Shown here in pieces: positions 18,212-25,123 of a DNA stretch of 64,000 nucleotides. Positions within the stretch are counted from its first letter, which is position 1, and the number at the start of each line of letters is the position of its first letter. This stretch comes from DASWTL01 sp966250385 (GTDB lineage: Bacteria; Bacteroidota; Bacteroidia; Sphingobacteriales; Sphingobacteriaceae): assembly GCA_966250385.1 (NCBI GenBank), contig CBINHC010000005.1, positions 186,001 to 250,000 of the forward strand. Direction: 5' to 3'. The notes beneath the pieces are model-generated. The model was not told the DNA's origin and did no database searches. It saw only the letters and a list, made by a program, of their open reading frames with translations. A program made the translations under genes and the position numbers.

Positions 18212-19734
18212 GAGGAACCCCGAACCGATTCCTCCGCAGCCGGACGAAGACCCAGTACGGTACCGGTCCAGGTGCGGACGCGGTGACAAAGCTCCGCGTC
18301 GTCCCCCAGGGACTCGCCGTAGGACGGGATCATTTCCTTCAGTTTTTCCTGCCATCCGGCCGACCTCATTTCTTCCGGAAAACACCGTTTGAGCAGGGTA
18401 ATCATGATGGAGACAGCCGTTGACGCGCCGGGGGATGCGCCCAGTAAAGCGGCCAGGCTGCCATCCCGGGCGCTGACCACCTCCGTACCGAACTCGAGGA
18501 TACCGCCGTGCCTGGGGTCTTTCTTGATGACCTGAACCCGCTGTCCGGCGATCTCGAGCTCCCAGTCTTCCATACGGGCAGCCCCGTAATATTCCTTCAG
18601 GGCATCCAGCCGGTCCGCTGGTGACTGCCGCACCTGGTCGATCAGATACCGGGTCAGATCGATATTGGCCAGACCGGCAGCGATCATCGGGCGGATATTA
18701 CTTAGTTTGACAGACCGGACCAGATCGAGCAACGATCCGTTTTTCAGAAACCGGGTGGTAAAGCCCGCATAGGGCCCGAACAGCAGCTCGCGCTTGCCTT
18801 TGATAAACCGGCTGTCCAGGTGCGGTACTGACATCGGCGGAGAGCCGACAGCGGCTTTGCCGTATACCTTGGCATGGTGTTTCGCAATGATTTCCGGATT
18901 GGTGCACTTGAGCCACTGGCCGCTTACCGGGAATCCGCCAAACCCCTTCCCTTCCGGAATACCGGATTTCAGGAGCAGGGGAAGTGCGCCGCCACCGGCG
19001 CCGATGAAGACGAATTTCGCTCTGATCGAATGTTTCTCCCCGGTATTGCGATTCTTCACATGCACGTTCCAGTACGACTGCCGGTCCTGTTCCAGATCGG
19101 TAACCTCCTGGTTGAAGGCCAGGCTGACGTCCTCCATTCCCTGCAGCTGGTTGAACATGCAGCGGGTAAGGGCGCCGAAGTTCACATCGGTACCAATGGG
19201 AACCCGGGTGGCGGCTACCTTTTCTCCTGGATCCCGGCCTTCCATCACCAGCGGGATCCAGCTCCGGATCTGATCAGGTTCGCGGGAAAACTCCATCTCG
19301 CTGAACAGGTGGCAGGTCCTGAGGGCCTCATATCTTTTCTCCAGGAATTCCACGTTCCGGTCGTTCCAGACAAAACTCATATGGGGAATGCTCCTGATAA
19401 ACGAGTTGGGGAGTTTAAGCAGGTTCTGTTCGATCAGGTATGACCAGAACTGCCGCGAGATCTCAAAGGACTCCGCTATTTTCACGGCCTTTTCCGTCGA
19501 GATCGAACCATCAGCGAGTTCGGGGGTATAATTAAGTTCGCAGAATGCCGAATGCCCGGTTCCTGCATTATTCCAGGCATCCGAACTTTCGGCTGCCGCC
19601 ACGTCCAGGCGTTCCAGAATATGAATACTAAATACCGGTTGAAGCTGCTTCAGCAGCATGCCCAGGGTAGCGCTCATAATTCCGGCACCTATTAAAACAA
19701 TATCGGACCGTTCGGCAACAGGATGATTTCTCAT
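18208..19734 (-). CDS. mqo: Malate:quinone oxidoreductase
   Basis: The 508-residue protein starts with the FAD-binding segment DIVLIGAGIMSATLGMLLKQL. It continues with family landmarks such as NAGTGHSAFCELNYTPE and, at the end, SPGASTAVSIMITLLKRCFP. The enzyme oxidises malate to oxaloacetate and passes electrons to the quinone pool at the inner membrane, replacing or assisting the NAD-dependent enzyme of the citric acid cycle. Length is normal. Its stop overlaps the GTG start of the Mut7-C gene. An intergenic gap of 60 bp separates it from the cytosine deaminase stop upstream. Confidence 0.95.
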   Translation of the reverse strand: MRNHPVAERSDIVLIGAGIMSATLGMLLKQLQPVFSIHILERLDVAAAESSDAWNNAGTGHSAFCELNYTPELADGSISTEKAVKIAESFEISRQFWSYLIEQNLLKLPNSFIRSIPHMSFVWNDRNVEFLEKRYEALRTCHLFSEMEFSREPDQIRSWIPLVMEGRDPGEKVAATRVPIGTDVNFGALTRCMFNQLQGMEDVSLAFNQEVTDLEQDRQSYWNVHVKNRNTGEKHSIRAKFVFIGAGGGALPLLLKSGIPEGKGFGGFPVSGQWLKCTNPEIIAKHHAKVYGKAAVGSPPMSVPHLDSRFIKGKRELLFGPYAGFTTRFLKNGSLLDLVRSVKLSNIRPMIAAGLANIDLTRYLIDQVRQSPADRLDALKEYYGAARMEDWELEIAGQRVQVIKKDPRHGGILEFGTEVVSARDGSLAALLGASPGASTAVSIMITLLKRCFPEEMRSAGWQEKLKEMIPSYGESLGDDAELCHRVRTWTGTVLGLRPAAEESVRGSS

Positions 19735-19794
19735 ATGAAGTATCAGGAATGTGTTCGGCTAACACTGAACAAATAACATTCCAAGACCCGGAGA

Positions 19795-20235
19795 CTATAC
19801 CCCGATGTCTTCATTCCAGAGTCCCGGCTTCTCGGATATGAATCGCTGCATCAGTGAATAGCATTGCTCATCATCGGCAACGACCACTTCCACGCCCCGG
19901 GACCGCAGGAGTGCCTCCTCACCCATAAAAGTTCGGTTTTCGCCGATGATTACTTTCGGAATGCCGTACAGCAGGATCGTACCGGAACACATCGGACACG
20001 GAGAAAGGGTCGTATACAGTTCACATTCCCGGTAAACGGCGGCCGGCTGTCGTCCGGCATTCTCCAGGGCATCCATTTCGCCGTGCAGGATCGGGCTTCC
20101 GCTCTGAACCCTGCGGTTATGCCCCCGCCCGATGATCTTCCCTTTGTGTACGAGCACCGATCCGATCGGAATCCCGCCCTCTGAATATCCAAGTTCCGCT
20201 TCCGCAAATGCCGCTTTTAAAAATTCATTCATCAT
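19795..20235 (-). CDS. Cytosine deaminase, yeast FCY1-like
   Basis: The 146-residue protein has the zinc site HGE (H51, E53) and PCPMC (C80, C83) of the cytidine/nucleotide deaminase superfamily. The surrounding sequence HGEMDALENAGR, LYTTLSPCPMCSGTILLYG and the C-terminal WNEDIGV closely resemble fungal cytosine deaminase. In bacteria the usual cytosine deaminase is the unrelated amidohydrolase CodA. The predicted reaction is cytosine to uracil, or deamination of a related base, in the cytoplasm. An AT-rich stretch (20250-20310) lies upstream and could hold its promoter. Guanine deaminase or a tRNA adenosine deaminase is less likely from the C-terminus. Confidence 0.85.
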   Translation of the reverse strand: MMNEFLKAAFAEAELGYSEGGIPIGSVLVHKGKIIGRGHNRRVQSGSPILHGEMDALENAGRQPAAVYRECELYTTLSPCPMCSGTILLYGIPKVIIGENRTFMGEEALLRSRGVEVVVADDEQCYSLMQRFISEKPGLWNEDIGV

Positions 20236-20299
20236 ATGTCCTGTTTATCGAGTTTACGCTATTATTATACGCTACTATTTATATATTATATGCTATATA

Positions 20300-21577
20300 T
20301 TACATGCGATCCGGTTGCATACTCAAAAGTGTATGTCCGTTTGAATCCGGTCCGGAAGCCTGATCCTTCCGCCGTAATTCCAGCACTGTGATCTCCGGCC
20401 AGATCCCCACGCGGCCGGAAAACCCCAGAAAACCGAATCCGCGGTTAATGTACAAATACCGGCCGGCTTCCTGTACCAGTCCGGCCCAGTTCCTGTACCG
20501 GTACTGAACCGGGCTCCACTTCAGGCCGAAAGCTTCAATTCCGAACTGCATCCCGTGGGTGTGACCGGAGAGTGTCAGGTGAACCCATGCCGGGTGTGTC
20601 TTTACTTCTGACTCCCAGTGGGTGGGATCGTGCGATAACAGGATCTTGAATTCCGACGGATGCACGCCTGCGAGCGCCTTCTCCAGGTCTCCCCTGTGCC
20701 CGAATCCGGTGCCCCAGTTTTCGACTCCCAGGATCACCAGGCGATCCTCTCCCTTCTGTACGATGGCATGGGTGTCAAGCAGCAGCCGGAATCCCAGTTC
20801 CCGGTGGTAACCGATCAGTTCCCGGAGGTTACTGCGCTTGGCCTCCGGATCAGGCCAGCTGATATAATCGCCGTAATCATGGTTTCCGAGCACGGAAAAC
20901 TTTCCGAAGGGCGCGTGAATTTCCCGGAAGACGTTCAGGTAAGGCCGGACCTCGTCTGCACGGTTGTTGACCAGGTCACCGGTAAACACAAAAAGGTCAG
21001 GCCGCTGGCTGTTCAGCAGATCGATTCCCCGGGCAACCTCCCGGGCATTGTCAAAACTCCCGGCATGAATATCCGAAAGCTGGACAATCCGGAAGCCGTC
21101 GAAGCGTGGCGGAAGGTCACCGAACTCCAGCTTTACGCGGCGCACCTGGTAATGGTACTTCCCGCGGGTGGTGCCAAACCAGAACGCGGAGAGCGGGATA
21201 CATGCGATCAGCAGCGCCAGGCCGGCGACCACCGGAGATCGTTCCGGGTAGACGGACCATAATCCCGCCAGCGCCCGGTACAGATCCTCCGCCAGAAGGA
21301 CGGCAATGAAGGCCAGCCGGGTGACCAGCATGGTCAGAAAGGCAGTCAGCGCCTTACCAAAAAAGATTTTGGACCGGTTTCCGCTGAAAAACCTACTCAG
21401 CCGGTAAAAGAAATTGAGCAGGATTCCGACCGAAACCAGCCAGTAAAGCACAACAACCGTCAATCCCGCACCGGTCTGTTCAGCCAGGGTACGGATTCCA
21501 GTGACCGCATACAGGTCCGTTAACAGCCAGAGCCCGGCGATAAGAACAAGATAGAACGGCAGCTTTGTACGGATCAT
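20300..21577 (-). CDS. Membrane-anchored metallophosphoesterase
   Basis: The 425-residue protein has about four N-terminal membrane helices (up to residue 130) and a cytoplasm- or periplasm-facing calcineurin-like domain. The metal motifs are QLSDIHAGSF, GDLVNN, GNHDYGD, LSHDP and SGHTHGMQ. This is the arrangement of YkuE/YaeI-type phosphodiesterases, which in some bacteria act on membrane lipids such as UDP-diacylglucosamine. The exact substrate is not shown by sequence. It is the last minus-strand gene before the long non-coding block. Confidence 0.9.
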   Translation of the reverse strand: MIRTKLPFYLVLIAGLWLLTDLYAVTGIRTLAEQTGAGLTVVVLYWLVSVGILLNFFYRLSRFFSGNRSKIFFGKALTAFLTMLVTRLAFIAVLLAEDLYRALAGLWSVYPERSPVVAGLALLIACIPLSAFWFGTTRGKYHYQVRRVKLEFGDLPPRFDGFRIVQLSDIHAGSFDNAREVARGIDLLNSQRPDLFVFTGDLVNNRADEVRPYLNVFREIHAPFGKFSVLGNHDYGDYISWPDPEAKRSNLRELIGYHRELGFRLLLDTHAIVQKGEDRLVILGVENWGTGFGHRGDLEKALAGVHPSEFKILLSHDPTHWESEVKTHPAWVHLTLSGHTHGMQFGIEAFGLKWSPVQYRYRNWAGLVQEAGRYLYINRGFGFLGFSGRVGIWPEITVLELRRKDQASGPDSNGHTLLSMQPDRM

Positions 21578-22126
21578 GGCATGTTAATCTACATTCTCAG
21601 AAAAGCAAAGCACCCGGAATTGTTTTTTATTACGCCGGGTGTACAGAAAAAGGACCTTTTATTTTTGTTTGTCCCAAAAGTAATACAATCCAGAACCAGG
21701 CACGGCCTGTTTCCGACCAGAAATAACGCTGTGAGAGGCCGGCTAGGCCATTTTCCTGATCTTGGTACAGTGATTGAATACGGTATTACAGTTAACAGGA
21801 AATTATGAGAGTCGTATATAAGAAAATAAACCAACCGGAAACCCGTCTGATACAGTCCATCTCCATCACCCAGAGCGAGGACCTGATGACACTGCGAACT
21901 ATAAGCAATCCTCTGAAGGCCATTTACAGTGCTGTGGAGACGTGCATTATCCGACAACTATACCCTGAAAACTTTCAGTTCCATGCATAGATCTACCCAT
22001 TAGCAATTATCTAATGGCGGACAGAGCGGCTGCGAACGAAATCCTGTAGTTCACCACCAAAAAATCAGAATCGGCTGCTGCCCGCCAGAACACATATAAT
22101 AACTACCATAAGTGCACCGTCACTTG
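21578..22126. other. Non-coding stretch left of the RNA array
   Basis: No strong gene is seen. CACCCGG and CCGGGTG near 21609-21642 can form a hairpin with a long loop. Reading frames here are short and unlike any family. One weak candidate small gene is listed separately. Base composition is clearly lower in G+C than in the flanking genes. Confidence 0.5.
21805..21990 (+). CDS. Possible 61-residue protein
   Basis: An ATG at 21805 is preceded by AGGAA at a usable distance and opens a 61-codon frame (MRVVYKKINQPETRLIQSIS...). It has no signal peptide, membrane segment or recognised motif. A strong plus-strand terminator lies 137 bp downstream of its stop and could end a transcript from here. 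I do not recognise a family. Coding status rests only on the ribosome-binding-like sequence and position. Confidence 0.25.
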   Translation: MRVVYKKINQPETRLIQSISITQSEDLMTLRTISNPLKAIYSAVETCIIRQLYPENFQFHA

Positions 22127-22167
22127 ACAACGAAGCTTACCTGAACAGGCAGGCTTCGTTGTTTTTT
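22127..22167 (+). terminator. Strong intrinsic terminator (or 3' end of another small RNA)
   Basis: Arms ACAACGAAGC (22127-22136) and GCTTCGTTGT (22153-22162) pair perfectly over 10 bp and run into a U tract to 22167. No clear gene lies directly upstream, so it may end the weak small gene at 21805 or an unannotated RNA. It insulates the RNA array from the left. Confidence 0.75.
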
Positions 22168-22231
22168 ACGGAGCACCGCAAACTAATTCCGCTTATAGTC
22201 AGCACGATATTATGATCCCGCAGCAGGAAGC

Positions 22232-22353
22232 TTGACAAACCGCACTCTTAGTGTTATCTTTACACTATCTTTCCGAAGCACATCCTTGTGCTTCATCAGG
22301 TTTATAATTGGTTAGTTTAAAAAAGTCTTCTGCCCATCAGGAGACTTTTTTTT
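22232..22353 (+). ncRNA. Tandem small RNA, copy 1 (with promoter and terminator)
   Basis: Promoter: TTGA at 22232 and TATCTTTA at 22255-22262, 19 bp apart. The -7 box is framed by a perfect inverted repeat TAGTGT (22249-22254) / ACACTA (22262-22267). The transcript probably starts near 22268. A 5' hairpin with an 8-bp stem (22275-22282 with 22287-22294, loop TCCT) differs from copies 2-4 by a compensatory A-U for G-C pair. The terminator stem GTCTTCTG/CAGGAGAC (22325-22345) has one G-U pair and is followed by eight U. Predicted length is about 86 nt. Confidence 0.8.
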
Positions 22354-22401
22354 GCTTGCTACCCGGAATTGTCACGGGTATCTAATAAAATAGACTTCTC
22401 C

Positions 22402-22521
22402 TTTGAGTACGCCAACTTAGTGTTACTTTTACACCATAATTCCGAAGCGGATCCAAACGCTTCATTCAGGTTTATAATTGGTTAGTTAAAAAAGTCTTCT
22501 GCCCATCAGAAGACTTTTTTT
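22402..22521 (+). ncRNA. Tandem small RNA, copy 2 (with promoter and terminator)
   Basis: Promoter: TTTG at 22402-22405 and TACTTTTA at 22424-22431, 18 bp apart. The inverted repeat TAGTGT/ACACCA frames the -7 box (22418-22436). The 5' hairpin pairs GAAGCG (22444-22449) with CGCTTC (22458-22463). The terminator pairs an A-rich arm plus GTCTTCTG (22488-22501) with CAGAAGAC plus U run (22507-22521). The predicted transcript is about 22437-22521. Confidence 0.82.
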
Positions 22522-22581
22522 GTTTACGGGCTGTTATTGCCCTCATCCCCAGGGATCACACATTTTTTTACTTATTTTTTT

Positions 22582-22705
22582 TTTGAAAATAGCGAACTTA
22601 GTGTTACTTTTACACCATCATTTCCGAAGCGCTTCCAAACGCTTCATTCAGGTTTATAATTGGTTAGTTAAAAAAAGTCTTCTGCCCATCAGGAGACTTT
22701 TTTTT
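22582..22705 (+). ncRNA. Tandem small RNA, copy 3 (with promoter and terminator)
   Basis: Promoter: TTTG at 22582-22585 and TACTTTTA at 22605-22612, 19 bp apart, with the TAGTGT/ACACCA repeat at 22599-22617. The hairpin pairs GAAGCG (22626-22631) with CGCTTC (22640-22645). The invariant tract follows. The terminator GTCTTCTG/CAGGAGAC (22677-22697) is preceded by seven A and followed by eight U. The predicted transcript is about 22618-22705. Confidence 0.82.
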
Positions 22706-22773
22706 ATTTACTTCATTTCCTGCGGGCCTCCGGGGTGCCCGGCACCCAAAAAAACAAGCTGCGTGCTTTTTTT

Positions 22774-22898
22774 TTTGCAGAACAGTAAACTTAGTGTTAC
22801 TTTTACACCATCATTTCGGAGCGCATCCAAGCGCTTCATTCAGGTTTATAATTGGTTAGTTTAAGAGTCTTCTGCCCATCAGAAGACTCTTATTTTTT
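22774..22898 (+). ncRNA. Tandem small RNA, copy 4 (with promoter and terminator)
   Basis: Promoter: TTTG at 22774-22777 and TACTTTTA at 22798-22805, 20 bp apart, with the TAGTGT/ACACCA repeat at 22792-22810. The hairpin GGAGCGC (22818-22824) pairs with GCGCTTC (22831-22837) through one G-U. The terminator stem is extended by a compensatory G-C in place of A-U (22865 with 22889), giving a 12-bp stem 22863-22891 before the U run. The predicted transcript is about 22811-22898. Confidence 0.82.
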
Positions 22899-23186
22899 CC
22901 AGGTCTGATGGCCGGAAGTCAGAATTAATTAATTACGCGCACAACAATTTTCCGGACACGCTGTATTTAAGTCTTATGAATTCTGCATTTATTTAAAAAT
23001 TAAGTCCCGGTTATTCCTTGATCATTTCAGGGGCGCCGGACTGACCTGCCGGCAAATTCCAATTCGTTCTTTTCCAAGCTGATGAGCAGTATATTTTTAT
23101 ATAAACACCTGCATTTATTCGACCAACTAATTAAATTAATGTTATATTATTTTTAATTTTGAATCAAACACATAAAACACCCTTAA
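22899..23186. other. AT-rich upstream region of the AT-hook gene
   Basis: No gene is seen. The last 100 bp are very AT-rich (TTAATGTTATATTATTTTTAA region near 23135-23160) and probably hold the promoter of the gene at 23187. No good match to TTTG/TAnnTTTG at proper spacing stood out. Confidence 0.4.
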
Positions 23187-23468
23187 ATGACAAAAAGAGC
23201 TGACATCTTATCCCTTCTGAAAGAGGAGAAAGATTTTCTGGAAAAACAATTAAAAAAAGTAGTTACCGCGATTGCTGCATTCTCTGAAGAGGAAAAAAAT
23301 ACCACGACTTCAACCGGTAAAAAGCGGGGTCCGAAACCGCGCAAATCGACCGCCGCTCCGAAAGCTTCGGCCGCAACCGGAAAAAAACGAGGAAGAAAAC
23401 CTAAGAGTGCGGCTCCGGCAACGGAAGATAACGCCGCCGAAACGGTAGGCAGTCCTGAATTGGGATAA
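23187..23468 (+). CDS. Small AT-hook, histone H1-like DNA-binding protein
   Basis: The 93-residue protein has an N-terminal charged helix, possibly a coiled coil (about 5-38). A lysine/alanine/proline-rich tail follows with two AT-hook-type motifs, KKRGPKPRK (45-53) and KKRGRKPKS (66-74), and a short acidic end. AT-hooks bind the minor groove of AT-rich DNA. Such small basic proteins are nucleoid-associated in Bacteroidota and some have regulatory roles. It sits between the small-RNA array and the polysaccharide locus, both AT-rich at their edges, and has its own terminator. Function is inferred from composition only. Confidence 0.75.
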   Translation: MTKRADILSLLKEEKDFLEKQLKKVVTAIAAFSEEEKNTTTSTGKKRGPKPRKSTAAPKASAATGKKRGRKPKSAAPATEDNAAETVGSPELG

Positions 23469-23473
23469 TCTAC

Positions 23474-23500
23474 AAACCTGCTTGATGCAGGTTTTTTTTT
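23474..23500 (+). terminator. Intrinsic terminator of the AT-hook gene
   Basis: AAACCTGC (23474-23481) and GCAGGTTT (23487-23494) form an 8-bp stem around TTGAT, followed by U to 23500. It closes the small gene and separates it from the export lipoprotein gene. Confidence 0.88.
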
Positions 23501-23648
23501 GCTCTCTCCCGCCCTCCTTACTTCACCTCCTGGTTTCCCCGACCCATACAGCTTTAGATGTGGATAAAATGTTTAAAACTTTTAACCAATAGTTAAAAAC
23601 ATTAACCTTCTGTTCTGTTTATCCTTTAGCTTCAAGAGAAGGGAATTA

Positions 23649-24401
23649 ATGAAAAAATGTATTCCAATTACGGCGCTGATATCCATGATATTAATGGCGG
23701 GCTGCAACAATTACCGGAAAGTAATTTATTTCCAGGATCTGGACCGGACGACCATCCGGACTGAAGAGATCAGTAATTATTCCCCCCTTTTAATTCAGAC
23801 CGAAGATATCCTTGCAATAAATGTCGCCAGTATGAATCCGGAAGCCTCGGCCGTATTTTCATTTTCCAGCGGCAGCAGCACGCCGGGCGGCGGCTCCGGC
23901 GGCTCGGAATACCTGGTGGATCAGAAGGGTATGATCCATTTCCCGTTATTAGGCAGCATTAAAGTAACCGGATACACCACCGCAGCACTTCGCGAGGAAA
24001 TTCAAAAAAAATTGCTTTTCTATTTAAAGGAACCGATCGTAAATATCCGCCTGGTAAATTTCAAAGTCTCCGTTATCGGCGACGTCTCCAATCCGGGAGT
24101 TTACCAGATCGTGAATGAAAAAATAACCATTCCTGAAGTACTCAGTATGGCGGGAGATTTAAATGTGACCGCCAGAAGAAATAATATCATTCTGATTCGG
24201 GAACAGGACGGCACCCGGAAATATGTGCCAGTTGATCTGACCAGGAATCTGTTTAAGTCGCAATATTATTATTTAAAAAATAACGATCTGATTTACGTTC
24301 AGCCTGACCGCAGTAAAGTAAGCAGCGGAGCATCCAAGTCCATCAGTTTGCTGATGACCGCAATTTCGGTTGCAACCCTGGTATTGCAGGTGACCAGGTA
24401 G
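23649..24401 (+). CDS. Polysaccharide export lipoprotein (Wza-like)
   Basis: The 250-residue protein has a lipoprotein signal with lipobox LMAGC (C19). A polysaccharide export (Poly_export) domain spans about 45-130, and an SLBB domain containing VIGDVSNPGVYQIV spans about 135-210. A hydrophobic C-terminal segment (SLLMTAISVATLVLQV) fits the outer-membrane helix of Wza. The protein forms the outer-membrane exit channel for exopolysaccharide and works with the Wzc-like protein two genes on. The start ATG follows GAGAAGGG at good distance. It opens the 36-kb locus and is followed by an unusually long 208-bp leader before the antiterminator gene. Confidence 0.92.
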   Translation: MKKCIPITALISMILMAGCNNYRKVIYFQDLDRTTIRTEEISNYSPLLIQTEDILAINVASMNPEASAVFSFSSGSSTPGGGSGGSEYLVDQKGMIHFPLLGSIKVTGYTTAALREEIQKKLLFYLKEPIVNIRLVNFKVSVIGDVSNPGVYQIVNEKITIPEVLSMAGDLNVTARRNNIILIREQDGTRKYVPVDLTRNLFKSQYYYLKNNDLIYVQPDRSKVSSGASKSISLLMTAISVATLVLQVTR

Positions 24402-24538
24402 TCAGTCGTGTACGAAGGAGTTATGATGATATATGTTCTGATCTGAATTTCATAATGATCATCTGACGGTGAAGTGATCCAGTCCCGGATTCGGGGTTCG
24501 GGCCAGGGATTAATTCAGTTAACCCCGTATATAAAAGT

Positions 24539-24605
24539 GCCGCCGCCCGCGAATTTTTCAGCGATTTCATGATCCCCAAAAAGAAACTTGTGACCGAGGC
24601 GGCGG
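24539..24605 (+). promoter_or_regulatory. Leader with hairpin that could mask the antiterminator ribosome-binding site
   Basis: CCGCCGCC at 24540-24547 is exactly complementary to GGCGGCGG at 24598-24605, which lies just 5' of the ATG at 24610. A 24-codon frame (24569-24643) starts inside the loop and ends past the antiterminator start, so its translation could open the stem. This is inference from complementarity; no known motif was recognised. Confidence 0.3.
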
Positions 24606-24609
24606 AGCC

Positions 24610-25113
24610 ATGCCCCGGAGCCGTCGAACCGCTATGCAGTTAAAGTGGTACGTATTGAATATCCGGCCGGCCTGGGAAAAGGACGTGTCCGAATGGCTGA
24701 GCCGCTATTACATCGAACATTATTTCCCGGTGCAGGTAAGAGCAGCCGGCCACCACTCCGACGGTACGCCGCTGTTCAGCTCCTGTATGTTCATCCGGGC
24801 CAGCCTGATGCAGCAAAACCTGCTGAGCACCATTCCGGGGATTCTGTGCTTCAGATACTGGTTAGGCCGGCCGGCCACCATCCGGGACGAAGAAATCGAG
24901 ATCATCCGCGAATTCCTGCAGGAAAACCCAACCGTCGTTGTGAAAAGATTACCCGTGAATATCCGGCACCGCCAGCGCCTGCTGGGAAACCCGGTCCATG
25001 ACCAGCCGGCAACTTCCGGAAAGATGAAGATATCCCGGATCGTCCTGCCATCCATCGGATACATGATCCTCAGAGGACAGGACAAACCATCGGAAGGATC
25101 CACTGAACCCTGA
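24610..25113 (+). CDS. NusG-like transcription antiterminator (UpxY type)
   Basis: The 167-residue protein starts with an NGN domain (LKWYVLNIRPAWEKDVSEWL from about residue 10). FSSCMFIRA and PGILCFRYWLGRPATIRDEEI follow, as in the UpxY group of Bacteroides. These proteins load on RNA polymerase in the 5' region of one capsule locus and prevent premature termination there. The C-terminal KOW part is divergent. An ATG at 24634 is an alternative start; the upstream ATG has a better G-rich site. Being second in a very long gene run fits a role in keeping polymerase on the whole locus. Confidence 0.85.
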   Translation: MPRSRRTAMQLKWYVLNIRPAWEKDVSEWLSRYYIEHYFPVQVRAAGHHSDGTPLFSSCMFIRASLMQQNLLSTIPGILCFRYWLGRPATIRDEEIEIIREFLQENPTVVVKRLPVNIRHRQRLLGNPVHDQPATSGKMKISRIVLPSIGYMILRGQDKPSEGSTEP

Positions 25114-25123
25114 AACCGACACC

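Larger units (their letters stand above)
22232..22898 (+). repeat. Four-copy tandem array of small-RNA transcription units
   Basis: Four units of about 120 bp (22232-22353, 22402-22521, 22582-22705, 22774-22898) repeat at 170-192 bp spacing. Each holds a promoter, an operator-like inverted repeat, a hairpin, an invariant tract (CAGGTTTATAATTGGTTAG) and a terminator. The spacers between units are unrelated to each other and contain other small palindromes, for example GGGTGCC/GGCACCC at 22733-22747. Conservation confined to the units, with changes that preserve pairing, argues for selection on RNA rather than a recent simple duplication. No reading frame is shared by the copies. Confidence 0.9.

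Noticed and set aside
21589..21957. 122-codon minus-strand frame and a 75-codon plus-strand frame at 21581
   Set aside because: No family resemblance, no ribosome-binding site, low-G+C intergenic sequence; the frames overlap each other on opposite strands.
22520..22864. 114-codon plus-strand frame across RNA copies 3 and 4
   Set aside because: It is made of promoter, hairpin and terminator sequence of the repeated RNA units, with homopolymer-rich, low-complexity translation.
22232..22898. CRISPR array suggested by regular repeats
   Set aside because: Repeats are about 120 bp with promoters and terminators, spacers vary from 48 to 68 bp, and no cas genes are present.
24402..24609. Small gene in the gap after the export lipoprotein gene
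   Set aside because: Only very short frames occur; the 24-codon frame at 24569 is reported as a possible leader, not a gene.
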